A stretch of DNA of 64,000 nt from Larkinella insperata (lineage in GTDB: Bacteria; Bacteroidota; Bacteroidia; Cytophagales; Spirosomataceae): the NCBI RefSeq assembly GCF_026248825.1, contig NZ_CP110973.1, forward strand, positions 3,119,001 to 3,183,000, given 5' to 3'. This document shows, piece by piece, positions 9,376-17,388 of this stretch; the stretch's first letter is position 1, and each line of letters opens with the position of its first letter. Position numbers and translations under genes: made by a program. The notes under the pieces are model-generated. The model was given only the letters and a program-made list of their open reading frames with translations, was not told where the DNA came from and did no database searches.

Positions 9376-9492
9376 CGAACCGTCTTAAAACAGAATCTGT
9401 TTTACTTAAAAACCGTCGGACCGATTTCCGCGTAAGTACAGGATCGGGAACTCGTATTTGTTATACGGGTGTAAACCTTTCAACATCGAACT

Positions 9493-10200
9493 ATGTTCAA
9501 ACCAGTGCAACTGAAACGTCTTACAGCCTGGCTGATGGCACTGCTGCCCATCGTGCCCCTGTTGTCGTGTGGTCAATCCTCAAAACAATCATCATCCGAA
9601 CGAAAAACCAAAATTATGAATACCAGCAACACTGCATCTACCGCCCCGGGAATGGAAAAAGCAACTTTCGGAACCGGCTGCTTCTGGTGTACGGAAGCCA
9701 TGTTTGAATCTCTGGACGGCGTTTCGGAAGCGGTTTCGGGCTACGAAGGCGGCACCAAAGCCAACCCAACGTACAAAGAAGTCTGCACCGGAACAACCGG
9801 CCATGCGGAGTGCGTAGAAGTAACCTATGATCCCAGGAAAGTGACTTATGCGGAATTGCTGCAAGCGTTCTTCCGCAGCCACGACCCGACCTCGCTGAAC
9901 CGCCAGGGCGCCGACGTGGGTACGCAATACCGTTCGGTGATTTTCTACCACAACGACGAGCAGAAGCAACTGGCCGAAACCGTTAAGAAGGAGTTGAACG
10001 AGTCTGGCGCCTACGACAAGCCCATTGTAACAGAAATCAGCCCGGCTTCGACGTTCTACGTGGCCGAAGATTACCACCAGAGCTATTTCGCCAACAACCC
10101 CGAGCAAGGCTACTGTGCTTTTGTGATTGCACCGAAGCTGGATAAGTTCCGCAAGGTGTTCAAGGATAAGCTCAAAAGCAGCGAGCTCTCAAGCCACTGA
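9493..10200 (+). CDS. msrA: Peptide-methionine (S)-S-oxide reductase MsrA, predicted lipoprotein
   Basis: A 235-residue protein with the MsrA core from about residue 54. The catalytic motif GCFWC (nucleophile Cys63) sits in ATFGTGCFWCTEAMF, and the later blocks GHAECVEVTYDP, DPTSLNRQGADVGTQYRS and EDYHQ are all present. It reduces methionine-S-sulfoxide in proteins. The first ~50 residues are extra: a hydrophobic leader with lipobox PLLSC near residue 26, which predicts export and lipid anchoring. A second in-frame Met (residue 41) would give a cytoplasmic form. No MsrB domain is fused. A strong terminator follows 18 nt after the stop codon, so it is monocistronic. Confidence 0.95.
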   Translation: MFKPVQLKRLTAWLMALLPIVPLLSCGQSSKQSSSERKTKIMNTSNTASTAPGMEKATFGTGCFWCTEAMFESLDGVSEAVSGYEGGTKANPTYKEVCTGTTGHAECVEVTYDPRKVTYAELLQAFFRSHDPTSLNRQGADVGTQYRSVIFYHNDEQKQLAETVKKELNESGAYDKPIVTEISPASTFYVAEDYHQSYFANNPEQGYCAFVIAPKLDKFRKVFKDKLKSSELSSH

Positions 10201-10217
10201 ACACTGCACTGATTCTG

Positions 10218-10243
10218 AAAAAAGCCCCGAAAGGGGCTTTTTT
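10218..10243 (+). terminator. Intrinsic terminator after msrA
   Basis: AAAAAAGCCCC, tetraloop GAAA, GGGGCTTTTTT. The stem and U-tract are canonical. The same GCYCCGAAAGGGGC core recurs at 11302-11326. Confidence 0.9.
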
Positions 10244-10562
10244 CATTTGTGCGCTACCGGGTTATCTCTCCGAAGAAATCGTTTTGCGGAACGCACGGTC
10301 TGTCCCTAAATGAAAAATTAGGCCGTGATTTATACTCTTAAGCGGATAAAGCGATATGTTATTAGTAGTATGTACTCAACGTAATTAGGGCAAAGCGATG
10401 TTTTGCCAGACGTATAAAGGTATCGTAGAGGAGATTGGAGGAACAGCGACCAGTTGTGTCCGGGTCCGCAATAAAAAAATAGTTTGGGTGCAATTGGTTG
10501 ATTATTAGATTTTATAAAATTTTCCCTACATTCGTCCCAATCCAGGTTAAAACGATAAGACG
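10244..10562. other. Intergenic region upstream of the barrel protein
   Basis: No gene seen. The right half is AT-rich and holds TACATTCG at 10527-10534, one base off the -7 consensus TAnnTTTG, 29 nt before the next ATG. No well-spaced -33 TTG accompanies it. Confidence 0.4.
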
Positions 10563-11264
10563 ATGATCAACTTTTATTTACGGTTTGGTGTATTGGGAGT
10601 ATTTTTACTCTGCTCACAATGGATCTTTGCTCAGGTCTCAGGCCGGGCACTGCATGTACAGGTGGGGTACGAAGCCTTTAATGCCTCGAAAATTAATGGC
10701 TGGTTCCTACCCAGTTATCCCACTCTTCAAAAAGCATACACAACCTTCGGTTTCAGCGGGTACGGTGTCAGAAACAACGTGCTGTTGGGTGGGGAGCTTC
10801 AAGCCAAGACCGGCGGCACGATAAGCAACACGGCGGCTAAGCTGACGCCCTGTGCCGCTAATCTCGCTTTTAACGTCGGGTACGTCCTGCTGCACAAGAA
10901 AGGCCTGACGGTATTTCCGATTGCCGGGGTGGGTTACGGCTTTTTTGCTACCCGGATCTGGGAAGCCGAGAAACGGTATCCGGCCTTCGTGCCCGAACAA
11001 GTCAGTATGCGGGAAAACATCGTCGCGTCGCAACAGGGCGTGACAGGAAGCATAGCCGCTGGGGCGGAGTACATTCTTGGAAAACAGAACGGAAGTCGCA
11101 CCAAAGGCTTTTCCGTTGGGCTGCGGGCGGGCTATAACTTTATGCCGGCCAGTACCAAATGGCGGGTTAATTACACGGAGTCTATTAAAGGGACCTCGTT
11201 CGGTGCTTCCGGGCCTTTTGTTCGCTTGCTGGTGGGCCTTGGTCGTATTGGCTCCGCCCAGTGA
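10563..11264 (+). CDS. Predicted outer membrane beta-barrel protein, unknown role
   Basis: A 233-residue protein with a clear signal peptide (residues 1-23, ending WIFA before QVSG). The remainder has repeated short amphipathic strands with Gly/Tyr/aromatic alternation (FNVGYVLLHKK, VGLRAGYNFMP, GPFVRLLVGLG), as in small outer membrane barrels of the OmpA/OprF-N or porin-like type. No catalytic motif is visible. It stands alone, followed by a terminator, and precedes the two-component system. Function unknown. Confidence 0.7.
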   Translation: MINFYLRFGVLGVFLLCSQWIFAQVSGRALHVQVGYEAFNASKINGWFLPSYPTLQKAYTTFGFSGYGVRNNVLLGGELQAKTGGTISNTAAKLTPCAANLAFNVGYVLLHKKGLTVFPIAGVGYGFFATRIWEAEKRYPAFVPEQVSMRENIVASQQGVTGSIAAGAEYILGKQNGSRTKGFSVGLRAGYNFMPASTKWRVNYTESIKGTSFGASGPFVRLLVGLGRIGSAQ

Positions 11265-11301
11265 CAGATGGCGCTGCCTTTAAATGCAGATTTTAACGTT
11301 G

Positions 11302-11326
11302 AAAAGCTCCGAAAGGGGCTTTTTTC
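11302..11326 (+). terminator. Intrinsic terminator
   Basis: AAAAGCTCC, loop GAAA, GGGGCTTTTTT. It follows the barrel gene and overlaps the most upstream possible start of the response regulator (11327), an argument for using the later ATG at 11417. Confidence 0.8.
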
Positions 11327-11416
11327 ATGCGGATCAAGCCGGAAAGCTTGAGTAGAAATAAGTACATTGCGATTGGGTTGTGCGGGCTGATCCCGAATGG
11401 CCTTCTATTCTTGCTT

Positions 11417-12112
11417 ATGACGGCTGGTTCTATCGCGAATTTGCTCCTGGTGGAAGACGAACCCAAGGTGGCTACATTTATTAAAAAAGGGTTGCAAACG
11501 CAGTCGTATACGGTTGAGGTAGCATTGACGGGGGAGGAGGGCAAGCAGCGTTTCAGTGAAATCGCCTTTGATCTGATCATTCTGGACGTGAATCTGCCCG
11601 ACATCAGCGGTCTTGAACTGGCTGAGTACATCCGCCAGCACAACCGCCGGGTGCCCATTCTGATGCTGACGGCCCTGGACACCACCGCCGACAAACTGCT
11701 GGGTTTTGAAGCCGGCGCCGATGATTACCTGGCCAAGCCCTTCGATTTTCTGGAACTGGTGGCCCGAATTAAAGCCTTGCTTCGGCGGGCCGGTACGACA
11801 GAAGAAGCGGACCGCATCCTGCGCGTGGCCGACCTGGAACTCAACCTGGATGAGCGCGTAGCCCGGCGGCAGGGGCAGACCATCGAACTGACCGCCCGCG
11901 AATACGCCCTGCTGGAATACCTGATGCGAAACGCCGGGCGGGTGGTTTCGCGGGTGGACATCGCCGAGCAGGTGTGGGACATTGGCTTCGATACAGGTAC
12001 GAATGTGATCGATGTGTACGTCAGCTACCTGCGCGCCAAAATCGATAAGGATTATCCCGTTAAACTGATCCACACCCTGATCGGGATGGGTTATGTACTG
12101 AAAGAAAAATGA
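11417..12112 (+). CDS. OmpR-family response regulator
   Basis: From the ATG at 11417 the protein has 231 residues. The receiver domain begins LLLVEDEPKVATF. The acidic pair (ED), phospho-acceptor Asp57 (LIILDVNLPD) and conserved Lys (DYLAKPF) are present. The C-terminal winged helix ends with GTNVIDVYVSYLRAKID, typical of OmpR/PhoB proteins. An upstream in-frame ATG at 11327 is less likely because it lies in a terminator and would add 30 residues before the receiver fold. Its stop overlaps the kinase start by 4 nt (ATGA). A set of 11-bp direct repeats upstream of the next gene (13565-13604) is a good candidate binding site for this protein. Confidence 0.95.
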   Translation: MTAGSIANLLLVEDEPKVATFIKKGLQTQSYTVEVALTGEEGKQRFSEIAFDLIILDVNLPDISGLELAEYIRQHNRRVPILMLTALDTTADKLLGFEAGADDYLAKPFDFLELVARIKALLRRAGTTEEADRILRVADLELNLDERVARRQGQTIELTAREYALLEYLMRNAGRVVSRVDIAEQVWDIGFDTGTNVIDVYVSYLRAKIDKDYPVKLIHTLIGMGYVLKEK

Positions 12113-13470
12113 GCCTTCAGAACCGCCTGACCCTTCTGTCGACCGCCATCGTCTCCGTTTTGCTGGTGTTTTTTTGCCTGTTTCTCTACCTGGTGGCCGA
12201 ACAATACCGCAAACACGAGTTTCTGACCCGCTTACGGGCGGAAGCAATGACGGCGGGGCATCTGCTGGTAGGCCGGGAGCGCCTGGGTCCGGCTCTTTAC
12301 AAGTTGATTGACAAAAATCAGTTGACGGTGTTGCCGGATGAAGAAATCATTATTTACAACGCCAAGAATGAATTGATCTACGAAAGCGGCACGGATTACC
12401 TTTCCGTAACCCCCGCTACCCTGCAGCGCGTTCGGGAACTGAAAACGACCAGCTGGCAGGAAGGCGACCGCGAAATCGTGGGAATGCTGTTCACCGAAGA
12501 CGACGCTCCCTTCGTTATTCTTGCTTCGGCGGTCGATGTCTACGGCGTGCGGACCGTTCAGGATTTCGCCCGGCTACTGGCGGGAGGCTGGTTTCTGATG
12601 ACGGGGATTGTGCTGGTGGCCGGACGGTATTTTATGGGCCGCATTGTGCAACCCATCAGCCGGATCAACCAGCGGATTGATGAAATCACGGCTTCCAATC
12701 TGTCGCTGCGGCTGCCCGAGGGCAAAAGTGGTGACGAGCTGACGCAATTGGCGCAGCGGTTCAACCGGATGCTCAACCGGCTGGAAGAAGCCTTTCGGTT
12801 GCAGCGGTCGTTTGTGTCGCACGCATCGCACGAACTGCGCACCCCGCTGACGGCCATCACGGGCCAGTTGGAGGTCTCGTTGCTGGCCGATGACGGGCCG
12901 GATGAACTGCGCGCTACGCTCCAGTCGGTGCTCGACGATGTGCGGGGGCTCAACCGGATGGCCAACGGGTTGCTGGCGCTGGCCAGCGCCAGTATGGATT
13001 CGTCGGCCGTACCGATGGGACCCGTGCAGCTAGACCATCTGCTCGAACAGGTTCGGCTGGAAACACAGCGTCTGCAACCCACGTATACCGTTCATCTCCA
13101 GATTGATCCGCTGAACAAGCCGCCTACCGACTGGCAGTTGATGGGCAGCGAGCCACTCCTGCGGACGGCTTTCTTTAACCTGCTGGACAACGGCGGTAAG
13201 TTTTCGCCGGATCATACCGTGACCCTGCACCTATCGGCACCGGGAAAGTTGCTGCAACTACGGGTGCACAATGCCGGTTCGGTGATTCCGACCGACCAGT
13301 TGGCCGACATTTTCGTGCCCTTTCAGCGGGGCCGCAACGCCAGCGGATTACCGGGCTACGGCATTGGGCTTCCCCTGACCGAGCGCATTGTGCAACTGCA
13401 CCGGGGCCAGATTTGGGTGGAATCGTCGGCCGAAGCCGGAACGACGTTCGTTGTCACCTTCCCGCGTTAA
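12109..13470 (+). CDS. Sensor histidine kinase, partner of the OmpR-type regulator
   Basis: A 453-residue membrane kinase. A first transmembrane helix (about 8-30), a periplasmic sensor region of ~125 residues, a second helix (about 157-178), then HAMP (RIVQPISRINQRIDEI), HisKA with phospho-acceptor His241 (SHASHELRTPLTAI), and HATPase_c with N box (FFNLLDNGGKFSP) and G-rich box (GYGIGLPL). Start overlaps the regulator gene by 4 nt, showing translational coupling. The architecture resembles CusS/BaeS-type kinases, but no metal-binding motif is evident in the sensor loop, so the stimulus is unknown. Confidence 0.95.
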   Translation: MSLQNRLTLLSTAIVSVLLVFFCLFLYLVAEQYRKHEFLTRLRAEAMTAGHLLVGRERLGPALYKLIDKNQLTVLPDEEIIIYNAKNELIYESGTDYLSVTPATLQRVRELKTTSWQEGDREIVGMLFTEDDAPFVILASAVDVYGVRTVQDFARLLAGGWFLMTGIVLVAGRYFMGRIVQPISRINQRIDEITASNLSLRLPEGKSGDELTQLAQRFNRMLNRLEEAFRLQRSFVSHASHELRTPLTAITGQLEVSLLADDGPDELRATLQSVLDDVRGLNRMANGLLALASASMDSSAVPMGPVQLDHLLEQVRLETQRLQPTYTVHLQIDPLNKPPTDWQLMGSEPLLRTAFFNLLDNGGKFSPDHTVTLHLSAPGKLLQLRVHNAGSVIPTDQLADIFVPFQRGRNASGLPGYGIGLPLTERIVQLHRGQIWVESSAEAGTTFVVTFPR

Positions 13471-13564
13471 GCCCTCTCATTCCGTTCTGTTTTAAACTTG
13501 CTCTTTTGGCACGTTAAATCCCGCAAAAAGACCGTTGAGGTCGTTTAAAAGAGGTTTTGTGAAT

Positions 13565-13604
13565 TTCTAATCCCGTTCTAATGCGGCTCTAACGCGAGCC
13601 TAAC
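13565..13604 (+). promoter_or_regulatory. Four direct repeats with 11-bp period, probable response regulator site
   Basis: Repeats TTCTAAT, TTCTAAT, CTCTAAC and GCCTAAC start at 13565, 13576, 13587 and 13598, spaced exactly 11 bp. OmpR/PhoB-type regulators bind such head-to-tail repeats one turn apart. The block ends 10 nt before a -7-like box GATCTTTG at 13615-13622, the position expected for an activator replacing a -33 element. Confidence 0.7.
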
Positions 13605-13614
13605 ACCGGCTTCC

Positions 13615-13622
13615 GATCTTTG
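13615..13622 (+). promoter_or_regulatory. Candidate -7 box of the small secreted protein gene
   Basis: GATCTTTG matches TAnnTTTG except at the first base and sits 77 nt upstream of the ATG at 13699, directly after the 11-bp repeats. No TTG is seen at -33, consistent with activator dependence. Confidence 0.5.
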
Positions 13623-13698
13623 TAGTGTTAACCAGGAGATCAGGTACATACACCTTGAATTATTTCCAGGAGGTTGACCACTAAAAGATAAAATAGCC

Positions 13699-14085
13699 AT
13701 GAAAACATACTTTTTTGCTCTTGTATTAATCGGACTTTTCAGTGTAACCGCTTCGGCCCAGGATGACGCAAAACGCCGGAACGATGTGACTTACTCAACG
13801 CATAATTACAAACATCCGAATAAAGCGGCTGCAGCCCGGAAATGGGCCAACGAAAAGGGCGGAACCATCAGCGCCACTGGCTTCGACCAGAAGTTGGTGA
13901 CCAATTACAAACAACCCGTCCCGCGCACGGAAGCCGCTGACGGTCTGATTGTACCGCATACCGCACAGGAAAACCTGGCCGACCGGAATTATAAGGTGCA
14001 GCGCGTAAACACGGTAACTCCGGTTACACCGTCTGCCGAAATTGCTAACACTATTCCACACACCTCCCTCCCTGAAAAGAATTAA
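13699..14085 (+). CDS. Small secreted protein of unknown function
   Basis: A 128-residue protein with a signal peptide (cleavage after ASA, about residue 20). The mature part is polar, rich in Asn, Thr, Lys and Pro, with no cysteines and no recognised domain; residues 20-60 are charged and the tail is low in predicted structure. It follows the two-component genes, and its promoter carries the four 11-bp repeats, so it is probably the main local target of that system and may act in the periplasm. No known family assigned. Confidence 0.65.
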   Translation: MKTYFFALVLIGLFSVTASAQDDAKRRNDVTYSTHNYKHPNKAAAARKWANEKGGTISATGFDQKLVTNYKQPVPRTEAADGLIVPHTAQENLADRNYKVQRVNTVTPVTPSAEIANTIPHTSLPEKN

Positions 14086-14169
14086 GGGACTTTCCTCGCC
14101 CGGTCGCGTAAGGCTCCGAATGCCGGTCCTTACGCGGTCAAAGGCATTTATTGCAGCGTTGATTAATAA

Positions 14170-14337
14170 CCTGATGCTGGTACCTCCCAAGAGCTTGCCA
14201 AGAACATGGGAGTCGGTTTGAAAGCCGAACGCTTCAGCTTGTTTAAAACGGGCTTACTGAAAGATTTGAGAATTACCAAAGATCACACCAGCGCGATTGA
14301 TGAAGGAATCGGCTCGGACCCGTCTTTGCAGAAATAA
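14170..14337 (+). pseudogene. Possible C-terminal gene remnant
   Basis: After two stops at 14164-14169 an open frame of 55 codons ends at TAA 14335-14337. It contains ELAKNMGVGLKAERFSLF and a charged C-terminal tail. The composition looks protein-like, but there is only an internal ATG (14206) giving 43 residues. It could be the tail of a decayed gene or a tiny real gene. I cannot assign a family. Confidence 0.3.
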
Positions 14338-14399
14338 GTAGTTGGTTGGAAGAACTGGAAATACCTGAACCCTTTGCCTTCGCGTGAGATGCTGCAATT

Positions 14400-14473
14400 G
14401 CGTCTTCCTATAGCGGGAAGACGCGATTCTTACCTCAAAACCGTCCTGGTTGCTACAACTGGACGGTTTTTTT
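14400..14473 (+). terminator. Two hairpins between convergent genes, second terminator-like
   Basis: Hairpin 1 is GCGTCTTCC/GGAAGACGC at 14400-14424. Hairpin 2 is AAAACCGTCC (14437-14446) paired with GGACGGTTTT (14461-14470) followed by more T. The second has an A-tract and T-tract and may work on both strands, including for the ankyrin gene ending at 14522. Confidence 0.55.
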
Positions 14474-14521
14474 ACGTTCAGACTTTTCGCAGCGGTGTCT
14501 GGATACAGAATTCGGAAATCT

Positions 14522-15523
14522 TTACTGGTTTGGTTGGACCATCAGCGATTTTACCGTCTCAAATTCTGGTGACGGAGTTTGCGGATAACGGGCGTATTCG
14601 TCCTCCTGTTTTTTCAGGTAATCGGTCAGCGTAAAACCGTTGGGGGCTTTGAAACGGACGTCGGCACCTTTCTGAATAAGCAGCAGGCAGATGTTCCAGT
14701 GCCCGAGGTGGGCCGCAAAGAGCAGGGGCGAATAGTGTTCAGTTTCAACATCGAAGGTGCTGGTTTGCTGGAGGGGAACGCCGTGGTCGAGTAGAATCTG
14801 GATCTTTTCGAGCGGTTCTTCGGCGTGGTGGATAACATTGAACAGGAGCGGCATTTCATACGGGCCATTGGTGTTGGGGTCGGCTCCGCGGTCGAGAAAA
14901 AACTGGAGCATGGCGGCCGGACAACGGTCAATGCACTGGGCGTGCGTCGCCATCCGTCCGGGATCCGCGTTTTCAATTTTCGCACCGGCTTCCAAAAGCA
15001 ACTCCAGTTTGCGCCGGGTAATGTTCCAGTCTTTGTTATACACCGTATTATAAGAACTGTAGCTCCGGGCCGCATAATCCAGCAAGGTCCAATGTTCCGG
15101 GTTCCGTGCGTCGTTGATCAGGGGGACCGGTTCGCGGAGCAGGCGTTCCAGCTCGTCCATTCGGTCGAAAGAAAGAGCCCGGGCAATGGCTTTGCGCTGG
15201 GGATCGGCAAAGTACCGGGAACCGTCGTAGTCGGCCTGATCGTAGCTGAACTCTTTTTTGAGGTTAATAAAAACGTCGTCAAACCAGATTAGAAAGAAAG
15301 GCAGCAGGATTACCGCCAGCCCGGCGTATTTCCCCCAACGGAACGGTAACAGATTAACAACCAGCAGCACCGCCAGCGCCCCGGCAGCTAGAATAAGCCA
15401 GAACGTACCCTGCCCTTGCCCGGCCGCGTCCCCGCCCTTCTTCGAGTTAAAAAAGGTGAGGATCAGGAACAGGGCCAGCAGGCCCATAACGGTCCAGTTG
15501 ACAACGGTCAGAATCTTGTTCAC
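14522..15523 (-). CDS. Membrane-anchored ankyrin-repeat protein
   Basis: With a GTG start at 15523 the protein has 333 residues and begins VNKILTVVNWTVMGLLALFL, a natural membrane helix. An ATG at 15628 would add a 35-residue tail of poor quality and run close to the divergent hydrolase start. Three helices lie in the first ~110 residues. The remainder has ankyrin-like units: LLDYAARSYS, LLLEAGAKIENAD, FLDRGADPNTNGP, LLDHGVPLQQ, LLFAAHLGHWNICLLLIQ then KGADVRF. Ankyrin repeats mediate protein contacts; the partner is unknown. It is monocistronic. Confidence 0.8.
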   Translation of the reverse strand: MNKILTVVNWTVMGLLALFLILTFFNSKKGGDAAGQGQGTFWLILAAGALAVLLVVNLLPFRWGKYAGLAVILLPFFLIWFDDVFINLKKEFSYDQADYDGSRYFADPQRKAIARALSFDRMDELERLLREPVPLINDARNPEHWTLLDYAARSYSSYNTVYNKDWNITRRKLELLLEAGAKIENADPGRMATHAQCIDRCPAAMLQFFLDRGADPNTNGPYEMPLLFNVIHHAEEPLEKIQILLDHGVPLQQTSTFDVETEHYSPLLFAAHLGHWNICLLLIQKGADVRFKAPNGFTLTDYLKKQEDEYARYPQTPSPEFETVKSLMVQPNQ

Positions 15524-15678
15524 GGAGTAGCACGTTAGGCAGCCGGGCGGTAGCAACGAGTGGAATTCCAATCTTCTAAGAGCCCGTGCTTTCCGGAAGC
15601 AAAGGAAAGGCGGACCGGGTGATAACACCCGGGATTTTATATCTTACGGTTTCTTTCGCTAGTAACCGGTCATTTTCA

Positions 15679-16230
15679 ATGAATTTCACCCCCCGCATCC
15701 TGATCCTGCCCGGGCTGGGCAACTCGGGCGAACAACACTGGCAGAGCATCTGGGAACGACAATACCCTGACTTTTCGCGGATTAATCAGCAGAATTGGGA
15801 CAATCCCGTCTGCCGGGACTGGATCGAGCAGATTGACAGAGACGTTATGGCGGGGGATCCTTCGAACGTCATTCTGGTGGGGCACAGTCTGGCCTGCACG
15901 GCCATTGCTTATTGGGCGCAAACGTTTCAGCGAACGATCAGAGGGGCCTTGTTGGTAGCTCCCAGCGATACGGAAGCGGATACGTATCCGCCGGGAACTA
16001 CCGGTTTTATTCCGGTTCCACTCCTGAACTTGCCTTTTCCTTCCACTGTAGTGACGAGCACCGATGATTATTACGTTACCCTGTCGCGGGCCACGTTTTT
16101 CGCCCGGAGCTGGGGCAGCAAACTCGTTGTTCTGGATGCCGCCGGACACATCAACGCCGGTTCGGGGTACGGTAACTGGCCGGAAGGGCTGGCATTGCTC
16201 CGGGAATTGGATACCGGGACCGTATCCTAA
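15679..16230 (+). CDS. RBBP9/YdeN-family alpha/beta serine hydrolase
   Basis: From the ATG at 15679 it has 183 residues and opens with RILILPGLGNSGEQHWQ, typical of the family. The nucleophile elbow is GHSLA (Ser70), with Asp129 or Asp130 in TSTDDYYV and His157 in DAAGHINAGSGYG completing the triad. An in-frame upstream ATG (15586) would add 31 residues without homology. Proteins of this family are small cytoplasmic hydrolases; the substrate is unknown. Its stop overlaps the convergent small basic gene by 4 nt. Confidence 0.92.
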   Translation: MNFTPRILILPGLGNSGEQHWQSIWERQYPDFSRINQQNWDNPVCRDWIEQIDRDVMAGDPSNVILVGHSLACTAIAYWAQTFQRTIRGALLVAPSDTEADTYPPGTTGFIPVPLLNLPFPSTVVTSTDDYYVTLSRATFFARSWGSKLVVLDAAGHINAGSGYGNWPEGLALLRELDTGTVS

Positions 16231-16541
16231 CTGGCCGCTTTGGCCGCGTTTCTCTTCCGGGTGGCAGCCGCCTTCTTCGCCGATGCCGACCGTTCTTCGG
16301 GGCTGCGTGAGGCCGATGCCGCCCCGCCTTTTTTACCGCCCTTCTGCGCTGGCTCCCGGTTTTCGGCGTGGCCCCGGCCCGATCCGCTCTTTTTGCCTCC
16401 GCCCGAAGTTTTATTCACGGTGGCCCAGGCCCGGCGCTCGGCTTCTTCTTCAGGTAGGCCCTGGTCTTCGTAACTTTCCTCGATGTGTTCGGCTTGTCGT
16501 TTCTGTTTGTCCGTATAAGCCGATTTGTCTCCTCGTGCCAT
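16227..16541 (-). CDS. Small basic protein, family often labelled plasmid stabilization protein
   Basis: A 104-residue protein starting MARGDKSAYTDKQKRQAEHI. The first ~45 residues (helical, ending EEEAERRAWATVNK) are the conserved part of a small family found in many bacteria. The tail is Gly/Ser/Lys/Ala-rich and very basic, resembling histone-like, DNA- or RNA-binding tails. The database name plasmid stabilization is poorly founded: no toxin or antitoxin partner is adjacent here. It is convergent with the hydrolase. Role unknown; nucleic acid binding is inference from charge. Confidence 0.8.
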   Translation of the reverse strand: MARGDKSAYTDKQKRQAEHIEESYEDQGLPEEEAERRAWATVNKTSGGGKKSGSGRGHAENREPAQKGGKKGGAASASRSPEERSASAKKAAATRKRNAAKAAS

Positions 16542-16682
16542 ACTTTTCGTTTGTTTCGTGTGACCTATGACGGCATTCCTTAGACAGTTGATTCACTGCC
16601 TGCTGGATTCCGGTTAATTGCTGGATAAAACCCGAATTTCTGAATTATGTTTACGGAGCGGCCAGTTCAGGACGGAAGGAAA

Positions 16683-17381
16683 TTATTTTCGGCTTCGGAC
16701 GTAAACGTTGTTGCTGATCGATTCCAGCCGGACTTCCGGCCCTCCGCCGTTGACAGTTCCTTCCAGCAAATAGCCTACGATGGGATTTTGCTGTTTCTTG
16801 TTTTTGAAATCGATGGCTAAGTCGGAATAAACCTCGCCGGTGATGGTTTTCAGGGCCAGATTCGCGCCTTTGGAGCCGGGCCAGTTCAGGTCCACAAAAC
16901 CGCTGATGGTTTTGGCAAAGACGGCTTCGCTGGCTCCTTCAATATCGATGTTACCGTTGATGGTTTCCAGACGAAGTTTGGCTTGCCGGGGCAAAAAAAC
17001 CTGGTAGTTGATGGTGCTACAGATGTAATGAGACTGCCCGTTGACTTCAGTACGCCAGCTGGTTTTTGTTCCCGGGCAATCCTCGGCTTTTCCTTGCTTC
17101 AGCATTTCGCGGTCGAAGTCGGTTTTGAGGCTGATCTCGCTGGCGGTAGAACCCGATTCAACCAAAAGGGCGTCGTTGAGTCGCCCCCCGTTGACGGTTA
17201 CCGCAATCCGAACGGACACTTCAGCTTTATCCCAATACCGGACCTGAATGCTGTCGGCAAACTTCAGGTTGAGGTTTACCAGTTGGTTGGCTGAAAACGG
17301 TATTTTTTTGTCAATGATTTTTTGGGCGAAGGCCGGTACCGTCAGCAGGCCCGCCAGGAGGAAGAGGAATAGTTTTTTCAC
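16683..17381 (-). CDS. Secreted DUF4097-like beta-repeat protein
   Basis: With a GTG start at 17381 the protein has 232 residues and begins with a signal peptide (VKKLFLFLLAGLLTVPAFAQ). The earlier ATG at 17474 overlaps the upstream gene and lacks leader character. The mature part has the DUF4097/adhesin-like beta-helix rungs: ETINGNIDIEG, AKTISGFVDLN, LKTITGEVYSDL, LESISNNVYVRSRK. It starts 7 nt after the stop of a paralogous gene and is the last gene of a sigma/anti-sigma operon, so it likely works in the periplasm or envelope. Molecular function is unknown for the family. Confidence 0.82.
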   Translation of the reverse strand: MKKLFLFLLAGLLTVPAFAQKIIDKKIPFSANQLVNLNLKFADSIQVRYWDKAEVSVRIAVTVNGGRLNDALLVESGSTASEISLKTDFDREMLKQGKAEDCPGTKTSWRTEVNGQSHYICSTINYQVFLPRQAKLRLETINGNIDIEGASEAVFAKTISGFVDLNWPGSKGANLALKTITGEVYSDLAIDFKNKKQQNPIVGYLLEGTVNGGGPEVRLESISNNVYVRSRK

Positions 17382-17388
17382 GACCGAC

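Noticed and set aside
11327..11416. Earlier start for the response regulator
   Set aside because: It lies at a terminator and adds 30 residues before the receiver fold.
16227..16541. Toxin-antitoxin or plasmid maintenance module suggested by the usual database name
   Set aside because: No partner gene is adjacent and the protein has no toxin or antitoxin fold features; the name is not informative.
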